A stretch of 64,000 nucleotides of DNA, from assembly GCA_001599595.1 (NCBI GenBank), contig BCHH01000010.1, positions 1,667-65,666 on the forward strand, given 5' to 3'. Positions within the stretch are counted from its first letter, which is position 1; each line of letters starts with the position of its first letter. The translations under genes were made by a program, and so were the position numbers. Of the stretch, positions 52,919-64,000 are shown piece by piece. The notes below the pieces were generated by a model. That model searched no databases. It was given only the letters and a program-made list of their open reading frames with translations, and was not told where the DNA came from. This stretch comes from Beverwykella pulmonaria (lineage: Eukaryota; Ascomycota; Dothideomycetes; Pleosporales; Melanommataceae).

Positions 52919-55469
52919 ATGTCTTCGCCGAGCCCGACTCCGCAATCCCATGACGCACAGGACACGATCCACGCAAAGGAGCTAGAACATGGAGTCGAGA
53001 AGGCGTCAGAAACAGGTACAGGGCAACCCGAAGCCGTGATGGAAATCTCACCCCAGCCAGAGGGTGCTGAGAAACAAGAGAGGGACCCCGGCGAGGCGGG
53101 GAAGGCTGCAAAGCCCCAGGAAGAAGCGGGGCAGCGGGAGAATGTCCACGGAAAGGGGGAAATGGAGGCAAAGATAGAAGAGCCAAAAGAGGCAGCTTCT
53201 CACGGGGAGAAGGCATTCGTGGCTTATGAGACACCGCAGCCTGCCACATTGCCAGTAAACGAGGTAGCAACCAGGACAGAAGCTCTATCCATAGATATAC
53301 CCTCGACACCACCGCTCCCGCCCACGTCCAAGTCTGCTGGAAAGGCCCCCGTCCCATCTCCGTCGCCTCCGCCGCCGCCTCCTAAAGACGACAGGTACCT
53401 CTCCACAAGCAATGTGCCTAGCCGCGCCACATCGCCCGTATCGCAGGGGAGGAACTCGGAGGATGCAGCCGCTGCCGAGTATGCCTCCAAGTCAGAGGGC
53501 GACACAGAAACAGGGGGCGAATCGGGGTCTGAAATTCAAAGCATAATGGAGCAGTTTGAACATGGTGACGGCGGTCTTGGCGCAGACGAGATCATGTCTC
53601 CCCGGCTGGAGCTTGCTGGACCGCTCCTGGAGTCACCGATAAGCCACCCACCGCGGAGGTCTAGTTTGGTGCCCTCAGAGAAGCCTCTCCCTACACCATC
53701 CGACAACCCCTCTTCGGAGCAATCTCTTCAGTCACCGCCTCCGAGAACATCATCACTCTATCGCGTAACTACGAATGTGTCTACGAATGACCCCATGTCA
53801 CCAAGCGCACATGCTACGCAGTACAAGGCTGCACCTCCTGTACCCGACCCGGAGCCCGATTTGCCTTTCGATTTTCATCGATTCCTCGAACAGCTTCGCC
53901 ATCGGACTGCTGATCCCGTTGCCAAGTTCCTCCGATCCTTCCTCCTCGAATTTGGCAAGAAACAGTGGATGGTGCACGAGCAGGTCAAGATAATAGGCGA
54001 TTTCCTCGAGTTCATTAGTAAAAAGATGGGACAGTGTGAAATATGGCGGACCGTCTCCGACGCTGAGTTTGACAACGCGAGGGAAGGCATGGAGAAGCTG
54101 GTCATGAATAGGCTGTACACCCAGACTTTCTCTCCCGCCATCGCACCCCCGGAGCCTGTACACCCCACGAGCAAGGGGCGGCGGAGGCACGAGCCGCTTG
54201 GGCCGGGCAGGCGAGGACAGCATCAGGAGGACGTTGAGCGAGACGAGGTCCTTGCGCAGAAAGTCCGGATATACAAGTGGGTCAGCGAAGAGCATCTGGA
54301 TATAAAGCCTGTGGGAGACAAGGGCAAGAAGTTCCTCCAGCTTGCCCAGCAGGAGCTTCTCAAAATCAAAAGCTACAGGGCACCGAGAGACAAGGTCATA
54401 TGCATCTTGAACTGCTGCAAGGTCATCTTTGGCTTCCTGCGGACATCGCAGTCGGATCAGTCTGCCGATGCCTTCGTCCCTCTCCTCATCTACACGGTCC
54501 TCCAAGCGAATCCCGACCACCTTGTCTCTAACGTGCAGTATATTCTTCGTTTCCGCAATCAAGACAAGCTTGGCGGTGAAGCGGGTTACTACATATCCTC
54601 CCTCATGGGTGCGGTCCAGTTCATCGAAGGCTTGGATCGAACCTCACTCACCGTTGCTGATGAAGAGTTTGAGAAGAACGTGGAGGCAGCGGTATCCGCC
54701 ATCGCAGAACGACATGTTGACCCCGAACCCATCTCACCCGAAAGCTCAAACGCCTCTCAACTCCGACCCCAAACGAATCCCCCAGTCACCCCCGGCCACC
54801 GCCGCTTGCCATCGCCACACCTCCACCTTTCAGAGAAATCCAGCCTATCTCGACCAGAAGTCACACCCCGCAACTCTTTGGAAGCCGAATCCGCTGGGCC
54901 CCGCCGCTCAACAAGTCTCCGCAATACGAGGAGCGAAATCTCCCCACCGGAGGAAGAAAACGCCGCTGTAGCTGGCCTCCTCCGCACAATTCAAAGACCA
55001 CTCAGCACTATCGGCCGCATCTTCTCCGACAATGACCCCTCCTCCCACCCCGTCAGCACACCCCAACCGGGAAACTCGCCACGTCTCTCTCCCGCCCCGC
55101 CAGGGCCACCACCTCGCCGCTCCTCAGACTATGGTGTCAGTACGCAATTAAACGAGAAAGGGCAACCGAGACGCTCGGCGGAAGAGGAGCGGGCCCGACA
55201 GCGGCTCTCGGCCGAGGACGCAGCAGCAAGACAGGCTTCAGCTGAGGCGGAGGAGGCGAGACGGATCCAGAGACAGGAGCATAAGGTTATTGTGGAGACG
55301 CTGCAAGGAATGTTTCCCGCGCTGGATAAGGAGATTATCGATGATGTTGTGAGAGCCAAGGAAGGACGGTTGGTGCCCCTTTTTATTGATAGATGTTAGG
55401 ACGTGTGCTAACTGGCGATGTAGGGTTGGTCTGGCAGTTGACGCGTGCCTCGCCCTCAGTAATCCTTGA
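52919..55469 (+). CDS. VPS9-domain Rab5-type guanine nucleotide exchange factor with CUE domain
   Basis: Two exons (52919-55368 and 55424-55469), 831 residues. A long disordered Pro/Ser/Glu N-terminus (to about 300) is followed by DFHRFLEQLRHRTADPVAKF, a helical bundle, and the catalytic VPS9 domain (DKVICILNCCKVIFGFLR; SADAFVPLLIYTVLQANPDH; NVQYILRFRNQ; GEAGYYISSLMGAVQFIEGL), a basic/Pro linker, and a C-terminal CUE ubiquitin-binding domain (ETLQGMFPALDKEIIDDVVR). A 55-bp intron (GTTGGT...GCTAAC...TAG) completes the CUE as GRVGLAVDACLALSNP; reading through it instead gives a false end at 55399. Known VPS9 proteins load GTP on Rab5/Vps21 at endosomes and use CUE to bind ubiquitin; the role here follows by homology. 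Confidence 0.9.
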
Positions 55470-56124
55470 TTACCTGCACCACCATCTGTGCAAGTAATGT
55501 GCTAATGTGAGGTAGTTCGGAGACGTTCCTTGTCCTCTGAGTTCTGAACGGTGCGATTCGATATACGTAGCAGCACGTGTTTGGTTGCATGCATAGCTTG
55601 GTGCGTTCTTGTCGCTTGGGTTCATTTCGGCCATGTAGTTTTAGCGACTGGAAGGAAGGATGGAAGGACATTTGTATGGTGCTACGGTAGCGCTGGATGT
55701 AGAATTTGGGCCAGTGGGCCGGCGGACTGATACTATCTCTATCACGAAGTAGATGCACTATCAACTTCAGCGCGTGTGCGTACCAACATCAATATGAACA
55801 TCGACATTGAAATCCCCTGCACACAACATGCAAAGAGCGTTCCTTTTGTTTTGTCCACCATCTGAGCGGCCAATTTCGTACGCGTAGTCTTGTTCAACTT
55901 CAAAATTGTGTTGAAAGAGGTATGGATACAAGAAAGTTGAACGTATCATCGTTAGGCTACGCTTTTCTATATCATTCTCTAAAGCCTCTCGTGCCTTCGC
56001 TTTTCTCTACACTAAACGCCGCGCTTCTCAAAATCAATTGACAATATCATCCAAGACTATCATAGCAACATCAACATCTTGTCCAGACCCAAATCTCATA
56101 ATATCTTTTCCTACTTAGACCACC
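55470..56124. other. Intergenic
   Basis: No supported gene; 3' flanks of convergent genes. Confidence 0.5.
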
Positions 56125-58591
56125 TCAAAGAAGCCGCCCATCCTGGCCCTGCCCCTGACTTTGTCCCGGGCTTCCCCACTCCCCACTTTCCTGCCCTTGC
56201 ATCTGCTCTCCCCCGTCGCTCCCTCCACCAACAATCTGTCCCACAACCGGTGCTGGTAGCCCTGGCCCATATACCAGCGCCTGCCTTACGCGCCCACCAC
56301 TAGGCTGCGGCATCTCGGGCACCACCACTGGCTGCGGCGAAGGTGTCGTCCAGTCTGAAATGACTTGGTTTTCACTGCCAATAGGAGTGGCAAAAGGACT
56401 TGTAGCGAACGGACTTGATGAGAAAGGACTAGGTTGCGGCGGGTATGCAGTTGGCGGTGTGGTGGGGTTGGGATGGTATATCTGCTGCTGTTGATGGTGA
56501 CCCTGATGCGATGGAGAGGTCGCCGGGATCCACGGCTGTGGGTGGTATGGCTGTTGTTGATGTGGGATACTTATCTGGGACGGAGGCGAAGTATGCGGCA
56601 AAAGAGTAGAGCGGTGGTACAGCTGCGTAGTTAGAGCAGCTGATTCGCGCTGGAAGCGGTCGCGCCAATGTGTGAAGCCGAAACGGAGACCGAACCGCGA
56701 GAGGATGGTCGTAAAGTCATTGATGGCGTTTATGGCGCGCGTTGTTGGGTCTTGAGGGGTAGCCTGCATATCTGCGAGAACGGGGGAAGGGAAGGGAGGG
56801 GGTGCGGCTTGCGCAGCCGGTGCAAGGGGGTCTTCGGATGTGGAGGAGGGTGCGGTTGCGGGTGGTGTGGGTGGATTAGGATCGAGGATGATGTCAAGGT
56901 TGCGGGAGAGGACCTCGACGAATTGACGACCCGTCATATAGGCGCGCATGGCGTCGTAGAAGGTTACGGGTGGCTTTGTGGTGTTTGAGGGTGTGGTTAG
57001 TAGAGCGAGGAGGTTTGTAGCGTAGGCTATGCAGTGCTCGAAAATTAAGCGCTGTGCGTACTCGTGTATATGCGGGATGCGAGGGCTCGGTGACAGGATG
57101 TAGACATAGCTGTAGAGGAGCTCGAGCTCGAAGAAGGACTTGGAAGAGGGGAGGATGTTTTGTGGCATCTCTTCAAACCATTCTGTCATTTTGGCGTACG
57201 TCTTCCATATGTACGGATATGGGTCTTTCCAAGGGTCGCGACCGGATTGGAAGAGATCCATGTACCACCGGGATTGTATTTCGCGGATCTTGAAGAGGTC
57301 GAGAGCGGCGTCAAAGGATTGAAGGAAGACCTGAGCTTGTGGTGATGAGTGTTTTGGCGATGTTGCTGATGAGCTGAAGGGAAGTGAGACGTGGGCAGAA
57401 TCGTCAGAGAATGAGAAAGCTCGGGTTTGCACTAGTGAGGTAGACCTGGTCGTGTTAGCTTTCATCATGAACAAGGGAAGCAGCATGTATTGTTACCTGT
57501 CGAGTGCATATACACACCAGTACACCCTTCTTCGCAATTCCAGCTTGCCCCTGGAAATGGAGGCGCTCCGTGACGGATCTTGATGGATACCGAGATCTAC
57601 CATGGTTCTGGATGCTGCTCCTACCAAGGTCCAGCTGTCGAAGTGATGGGGGTCCATCATAGCGTATATAACAAGTAGTACTAGGGCTTGAATACTGCTA
57701 ATGAACCCGGGATGCAAAACCTCTTCGGCATGCTCGAGCGCGGCGGTGACGTGGCCAACTGCATCTGTGTACAATGTATCGCCGCGCTGCTCCGACTGTG
57801 ATGAACATGCAATGGCCAAGACCATGCGAACGGTCCAATGGTCGAAGGCGGTAGCTGAGTCATCGAGATGATAGACAGCATCAATAGAGGAGTAGAGACT
57901 AGCTTCTTCAAAAACGGGAAGAAGCGTGAAAATGTTGTTCAAATAGTGCTGGATATGAGGCGTGGCGGCAAATCGAGGGGGAAGAGCCTTGGTCAGCCCC
58001 AAGGGCAAGGCCTCCTTCGAACTTGCAGACAATATGAGGCGAGCATATGACATCTCGGTAGTGAAGCCATAGAAGTCTCGAGCGGTAGCATTGACAGCGC
58101 TAAAAGATTAGTAATCGCGTTCTGGCTAACAAGACAAGCGCCACTCACAGGAGACCAAAATCAGAAACGAGCTCGTCGATATCGGATGCCTCTTTGCGCC
58201 TCGCGGCGCGCTTGCTGATGGGTTTCGGGGCCTTGACTGTGTCGACAGAGGTGCGTCGCGGGGTCGCTGTCTCAGAGTCTTGCATCAGCACCGACGATGA
58301 CTTTCTCCGTGCCCTGGCCTCGGCGATCTTCTTTTCGAGCTTCTCGACGCGGGATTCCAGAGTGGCGACATAACTCCGCTCTTTGCCACGAGCGAACTGG
58401 TCGTTGGTGCTCGAGCACTCTGAGGCGCGATTTGATTTCTCGCATGCCGTGCATGCGGGTAGCTTGCCATCGCATTTGACTTTGGCAGCACGGCATCGCG
58501 AGCAAGCAGCGACAGGCCTGCTGACGCGGAGTAAGGGGGTCTCCAGCACCATGAGGTCGCTTTCAGCGGGGAGCGTGGTCTCTACGGCCAT
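56125..58591 (-). CDS. Zn(II)2Cys6 transcription factor
   Basis: Three exons. Exon 1 (from 58591) has the binuclear cluster ACSRCRAAKVKCDGKLPACT and ACEKSNRASEC (residues about 29-60), followed by a coiled-coil linker (LESRVEKLEKKIAEARARR) and a basic stretch. After an intron near 58148-58101 comes the fungal_trans (PF04082-type) middle homology region (HIQHYLNNIFTLLPVFEEAS; FDHWTVRMVLAIACSSQSEQ; VDLGIHQDP; ELRRRVYWCVYALDR). A second intron (about 57494-57443) leads to RSTSLVQTRAFSFSDD and a long C-terminus ending in Gln/Pro/His-rich activation-like sequence. All six Cys are present. Nuclear regulator; target unknown. Divergent from a second Zn2Cys6 gene 1 kb away. Confidence 0.85.
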
Positions 58592-59584
58592 GATGAAAGA
58601 TCAATACCAGTACCGAGGTGATATGCGGCCCGAATAGGAAATGGACAGACAAACAAATGGAACGGAACCGAGAGGGAGACAAGGTAGGAAACAGGCGAAA
58701 CTAGCACCGGAGACGAAAACGACGAGGCGCCACCAGGGAATAAAGAAAGAAGAAAAGACGAGAACATGAGGGGCATCTGAGGAGGACAGGGCCGGATGTA
58801 TCCATATGAGATTGGACAGAGGACAAATGAGGGCACTTACCAGGCTCGGTGCAATATACACTGTGGGTTAGTGCGGCGGTTCCTCCTCAGCTTGGAGGGA
58901 CGCTGGGGGGGGCATAAACGAGGTGCGATCTCAGGGTGTCTCAGCTCTTGTGTGGTGTTTGCCAGCAGCACCGCTTGGTGTTGAGGCGGGTGGGAGGCGC
59001 AGCAGCGGCTCAATGCGCCGTCAGCCCTCTCGACACAGGGCCAGCGATTGGTGTTGCCGGCGTGGGGAGGTGAGGTCTAGGCACACACGGATGACGCCCC
59101 GCAATGTGGGAGAGCAGGCAGATTCGTGATGCGCTTCGCAGCGGTGATGTGAGAGGCATCTCTGTTGTTCGTGAAGGCTGCTTTTTCGGGCTCCAGCCTA
59201 TCAAGGTCTAGACAAGACGAGTCCCAACTCTCGGCGCGCCCAGTGAAATCTAGCTCTCGACCCCACCAGGCCGGTTTGTCAGTTTGGTACGCGCCGGCGC
59301 AGCCTCTGATTGGGCGGCGGACAGCAGATCCCGTTAATTTGGAGCCAGCGAGCCTCTAAAGGCGCGCCTCCGTCAAACCTCGAAACAGCACCTGGGCTCA
59401 CCCTCTAGGCTTCCCATCTGCGCTGCTTGGCTGTGCCACAACACCAGCGCCCGTAGAGCCACCTCATTTATTACTCCAGCCTGCTTTGCCCTGGCATGGA
59501 AATCCGCGCCACAACTATATCCTCCGTCCTCTCCGCCGGGCACTGTCTGCGAGCCATAGCGAGAAGACCTCTCCCGCGACGACC
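58592..59584. other. Divergent promoter region between two Zn2Cys6 genes
   Basis: About 1 kb, CG- and CT-rich, without supported gene. It contains runs such as CTGGGGGGGGC near 58908. Confidence 0.5.
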
Positions 59585-62174
59585 ATGGATCTTTCGGGTT
59601 CCCAGAGCAAGCAAAACGGTGCAGTGCGGTCGGCCGAAGATGCTTCCGCAGGCTCGCCGAGCCGAATCGCCCACACCTTGACTGCCTGCTGCCGCTGTCG
59701 CACGGTAAGCGCTCTGGAGTTCGCCGCATGTACCTTTGGAAACTAAGAGACCTTCGCAGCGCAAGACTCGATGCGACCCAGGCCTGCCCCGGTGCGGACC
59801 ATGCGAACGAACCAATTCCCACTGCGAGTACTACGACCCCACCAAGGGCCAGAAGATCCCCCGCAACTATGTTGTGCATCTGCAGCACAAGGTGCGGGAT
59901 TTGGAGAAACAGCTGGCTGACCTCGAACGAGACGATGTCGAACCGGACCCGGAGGATGTGATGCGCGGAGCCGCGGCGGTGCGCATACAGGAGTCGGACG
60001 AGACAAAGTTTCTGGGACCTTCCAGTGGCATTACCATAACGCGTCTGGTGATGCAGCTAGCGAAGCAGTTTACCGACTCGAAGAGCATATCGGAAATCGT
60101 GCCGGACTCGCGGGCAAAGTCGATAAAGGCAACATTCGATGAAGAAGACAAGAAGCCGACGTCCAAGGTGTATCCGCTTATAAGCGACGTTGCGGCTGAA
60201 GAGCTACCCAACAGGGAACTGACGAACCTCCTGGTCCAGCTTTTCTACAGCAAAGGTAGGTGCCCCATCCGTCAGCACTAACCTTGCTAACCGCTCCCAG
60301 TCCATCCCATGTACCCCATGTTCCACGAGCCCACATTCACCCAGGACGTCGAGGATGTATACAACCATTCCACCGACCCCTACCAAAACTTCTGTCTCCG
60401 CATGGTCATCGCCATCAGTCTCCAAAAGATGGACACCCAGTACGCCGGCCTTGCCGACAGCTACTACCTCGCCGCCTTGAAGTTTTTCGAGGGAGCGATC
60501 AAACCCATGAATCTCAAGACGCTACAATGCTTCGCTTTGATCGCCGGATACTCGCTTCTAACCCCCACGCGGACCGCTGTTTACTACATCATTGGTCTTG
60601 GTGTCAGACTCTGCCAAGCGCTAGGACTGCACGAGGAGAAGACAATCACCCGTGGTCCTGGCGGCAGGCCTGCTGACCCGCTGGAGATTGACATGCGTCG
60701 AAGACTTTTCTGGGCCTTGATCACCATGGATTTTGGCTTGGCCCACAGCCTCGGTCGACCGAGCCACTTCGCCACTCGAAAAGATCATATCGATGTAGGC
60801 TTCTGTGAGCTCGTCGACGACGTGTACATTACCAAGGCAGGCATCCGCCCTGCTCCCCAGGCGTCACTGAAGAAATGGATCGCGATTCACTTCTTCAAGA
60901 TGAGAATGCTCCAGCTTGAAATCAGAAGAAAGCTCTACCAAAGGAAAAGATCGGAGCCCAAAGATGACCAAGACCCCTGGTTTGCTGAGATGCTAGCTAA
61001 AATGATCGCGTGGAGAGATACAAGTCCAGAGATGGACGGAGGCTCAGGCCTGAACAAGGTTTGGTAAGTTCGCCCCTTAAACGCTCATTTTCAGGGCACT
61101 ACTAACGTGCCGACAAGGTTCATTGGAAGGTATAACACAATGGTTGTCTTTCTATTCCGCCCGTCTCCACAAGTGCCACGACCCTCACTACAGGCTGCCA
61201 TGCAATGTTACGATGCCTGCGAGTACAACATCTACATGACCCGGAAGCAAATCGAAACCAAGAGCGTGGATCTCACTTGGATCTTTACTCAATCTATCTT
61301 CATGGCCATCAACACCATGCTGTGGACTCTCTCGTATTCAGAAATCCGTCGCACACATCAACGCGATGAAGTCGAGCGGCATCTGCAAGTTGCGCTCGAA
61401 TCAATCGACTTGTCCTCGGAGCGGTGGCCGGGGGTCGCTTCGGCATTGCAGTTGTATCGAAATCTTATCCATGCATGTATGAAGATCTTCGACAAGGATG
61501 GCGACATTCCAATTTCTGCAGGATCGCCGTCTGACAGCGCGTCAGTCGTCTCAAGTATAGTGGAAGGAATCAACAGGTCTCGCACGACCAGCCCTGCATC
61601 CGTATCAACAGCGTCTATCACAACACCATCCGAGAAATCACAACCACCATTTGGCTACCTCCCCAACCAAAGCCAACCGCTTTATGGTTTCAACACAACC
61701 CAGCAAAACACCCCAAGCATATTCTCTTCTTCCCCAAGCCAGCCAGCATCCATGCACACATCTCCCCAGCAGGCGCCACCGCAACTCTACATGGAAAGTA
61801 GCCCCAAGACATCCATCGATATCAACCTACCGACCTTCAACTACCCCCCTACAACACAATTTGCTCCCCTCCCAACAACCTTCGCCGAGCTTCCTCAATG
61901 GACACCGACCTTCTCGATGCCGCACCAAGACTCCTTCGGCATGCCTCAAACCCTGTCTTCTCCCATCTACAACGAGACTTACGCGAACAACCAAGGCTAC
62001 CCCATGGCTGACTATCTGTATCCGCAGTGGAGCGAGGAGAGTAGAGGCATGGGCTTGAACCACGAACAGCAAATGGAGTTGATGCAGACATTCGAGGCCA
62101 ACGAAACTGGCAGAATCGAAGCCATGATCCAACAGAGCAATCAGCTCTTCAGACCGCCTGTACAGACATACTAA
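59585..62174 (+). CDS. Zn(II)2Cys6 transcription factor with fungal_trans domain
   Basis: Four exons (introns 59705-59759, 60256-60300, 61064-61117). The cluster LTACCRCRT joins across intron 1 to RKTRCDPGLPRCGPCERTNS, ending in HCEYYDP, so all six Cys are present only after splicing. A KIPRNYVVHLQHKVRDLEKQ coiled coil follows for dimer formation. The fungal_trans region runs through VHPMYPMFHEPTFTQDVED, LQCFALIAGYSLLTPTRTAV, GVRLCQALGLHEE, MRRRLFWALITMDFGLAHSL and GRPSHFATRKDHIDV. The C-terminus is Ser/Pro/Gln-rich (activation-like) and ends QLFRPPVQTY. The spacing and the PRNYV motif resemble Gal4-type activators of metabolism, but I do not assign a pathway. Intact; nuclear. Confidence 0.9.
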
Positions 62175-63354
62175 AGAACGGTTAAATTCGCCAATAGTCT
62201 CCCTTTTCCCTTCACCCTGAATAGATGAGAGCAGCAGAAACGCTGGATATACAGCGGTAGTCACAGGTATGATCGATCGACTGATGTTCAAGCCTTGCCA
62301 CGGTCCGAGCGGTCTGAGGGATTTGAGCTGCAGTTCCGAGGGAGCCTAGCACACGTCAACAGCGCCAATGCGCGTGCCGCATGTCGAACTGTGGGTCGCA
62401 ATCGTAAAGCAAGTCTGGCCGACCTCACCTCAACCTCATCGCTCGGTGTCCACCCTCGACCTTATCTCAATCACATCGCACTGGGTCTGCGAAAAGCGTG
62501 AAACACAGCATCATCTCTGAATGATATAAGATCGCCAACAGGCCAATCTCACTTCGACATCACTGCTGGGGACCCGCGAGAACCATTGTACCTTTTACCA
62601 CGATCCATATGCATGCACGTGGGGTCAATTTGATTTTGACTTCACGGCTCGGCGTACGCGATATAGCAGCCAGTTTCCTACGTGCGCCGGCGTTCTATCA
62701 CCAGCATTATACATCAGTACAGGGACGCTTGTGTGCATATTTGAAGGCTGGGCTTTTTATTTTTCTTGGAGGCATGTGCTAATTGAATGACCGGGTTTGA
62801 AATTCTTTTTTTTGATTGTTGGTGTTGGATAAAAGGATAGTTGCCGGAATTGTATGATTTGACACATGTAATTTCACGATGTACCACTGTAGATGTTCAG
62901 GCTTTCTGGAGGAACATGCTGATGAAATGGACGAACACGAGGCATGAGAAACGAGGACTGGACCAAGGGAAACATCAAAAAGATGATAAGTAGAGTAGGT
63001 AGGGTCTAAATTTCAGCTGGACTGATTATGCTCTCTCATCTTCGCTTTGTTCTTACGATCTTGTTTGAAAAAGAGATGTGTCTTCATGTCATCGCATGGT
63101 GCTGTTCACGAGACGCTATATTACTTTCTGCGGTGGACATCATAAGGTGTACTTCCCCCTAGCACTCGCCATTTCGAGCACATCCTCATCACCATTCTGG
63201 TTACTTCATTTCTCATTGTCATGATTTCCATATCTATGATTTCAGCACCATCTCTAAAGCATGAATGTTAAGAGAAAGCAAACGATATTTTACACATCGT
63301 CTTCAATTGTCAGCTCTCACTCCTCATCCCCATCATCACCCACCCCTCTTCCAC
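62175..63354. other. Intergenic
   Basis: No supported gene. T-rich tracts near 62750-62830 may be part of the 3' region of the upstream gene. Confidence 0.5.
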
Positions 63355-64000
63355 TCCATATCTACCCACTCTCCAACTGCCAACCAGCAATCCTCACTCG
63401 TCAACTTCGTAGTCGTCGCACCCTTGGTACCCTCGACCAGCCCTTTCAACCATTCATATCCAAATGCTCCACCTCCCAGAATGGTCTTGGTCATCTAGCC
63501 ATCCCGATGATACTGGGGCCTGTTCTGCTCAAGATCTTCGATGACTTCGAGGATCGTCCAGGGGAGGTTCGCTTCGTGGTCTTTGACTGCGTTCTCAAGT
63601 GCAATGATTAGAAGAGGACGCGCTTGCGGCCACGAAGGCCAGGATAGGACGCTAATTCAACGGCGTGCCGTAACGGTCTGCGATTTCAGAGTGGGAGAGT
63701 GGGACGGAGGTGTCAGAAGCGGTCTCTCAAGCGGAGTCCTCGTCGTTGATAATCCAGGCGGGATGTTCGTCGTCGGTTACTGCCTTGATCTCGGCGTCAG
63801 GCATGTCGATGTCGCCAATGTGATGAGCGTTTACGATAGGGGTGATGCGACAGGCTCGGCATTGGGAGTAGTGGCACGCATGATCTTGCAGCGGTTCACC
63901 ACCTTTGTTTTTGTGGCTTGGGAATCGCGGTGCCGTGTCTTTCTCTTGCCGAGTATTCTCTGGGCCATGAGCATGTTCCGGGCTGTGGGAAGGAGAGCCA
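63355..64000 (-). pseudogene. 3' part of an unidentified gene, possibly broken or multi-exon
   Basis: The minus strand from the right edge has a good coding look: HYSQCRACRITPIVNAHHIG, DIDMPDAEIKAVTDDEHPAW, IINDEDSA, then a TGA near 63732, SEIADRYGTPLN, and a further segment DHEANLPWTILEVIEDLEQN, a TAG, MTKTILGGGAFGYEWLKGLV and GEWVDMEWKRGG ending near 63355. Either introns are hidden between these pieces or stops have broken the gene. No domain recognised. The 5' part is outside the window. Confidence 0.35.

Noticed and set aside
52917..53357. 146-codon minus frame
   Set aside because: Shadow of the low-complexity N-terminus of the VPS9-type gene.
63261..63611. 116-codon plus frame near the right edge
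   Set aside because: Low-complexity Ser/Pro start and no family; the minus strand reads better as coding.

Overview
The window is nuclear DNA of a filamentous ascomycete (Pezizomycotina; a Dothideomycete-like genome fits best, but I cannot place it further). The evidence is short introns (about 45-70 bp, GTAAGT-type donors, CTAAC/CTGAC branch sites), fungal-specific families (Zn2Cys6 regulators, HET domain, NLR-type PNP_UDP, TRI12-like MFS, Crinkler-type NTPase), and transposon remnants carrying stop codons of the CpA-to-TpA kind expected from repeat-induced point mutation (RIP). I saw no rRNA, tRNA or CRISPR array.

Layout. 0-15.4 kb is mostly accessory: an ankyrin/F-box-like gene running off the left edge, a solo LTR, a decayed Tc1/mariner element, two ordinary genes (a VOC/PhnB-like protein and a membrane glycoprotein), a decayed gene, and a nested transposon (an RIP-damaged 5.4-kb Ty1/copia element inside a 0.6-kb non-autonomous hAT element, both with exact target-site duplications). 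15.7-25.6 kb holds ordinary genes: a secreted intradiol dioxygenase, a TRI12-type transporter, a nonsense-damaged secreted cysteine-rich protein, a small conserved protein, a DUF4202 protein and a zinc-finger protein. 26.3-30.1 kb is an immunity-like locus: a patatin-like phospholipase relic, a PNP_UDP-domain gene and, convergent to it, a cysteine-rich single-pass membrane protein. The last two share the same C-terminal Gly/Asn/His-rich exon and the preceding intron. 31.5-36.7 kb holds a bacterial-looking gingipain-family (C25) peptidase split by a pogo/Fot1-type transposon. 37-49.8 kb is again repeat-rich, with TPR, SET, DUF3435 and HET relics, several solo LTRs, a copia gag fragment and one intact Crinkler-type NTPase gene. 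From 49.8 kb on the sequence is gene-dense and orderly: a small secreted protein, an ASNSD1-like gene, a VPS9-type Rab5 exchange factor and two divergent Zn2Cys6 regulators.

How the parts relate. The most interesting locus is 26.3-30.1 kb. A putative receptor (cysteine-rich ectodomain, one membrane segment, cytosolic tail) and a putative effector (PNP_UDP) end in the same about 50-residue tail. This is the arrangement of known fungal amyloid-signalling pairs (NLR plus HET-S-like effector), but here a membrane protein takes the NLR's place. That reading is inference. The relics (patatin, HET, DUF3435, TPR, PNP, Crinkler) are families that gather in fungal immune and mobile-element-rich regions.

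Exon joins below were inferred by eye from splice signals and reading frame.
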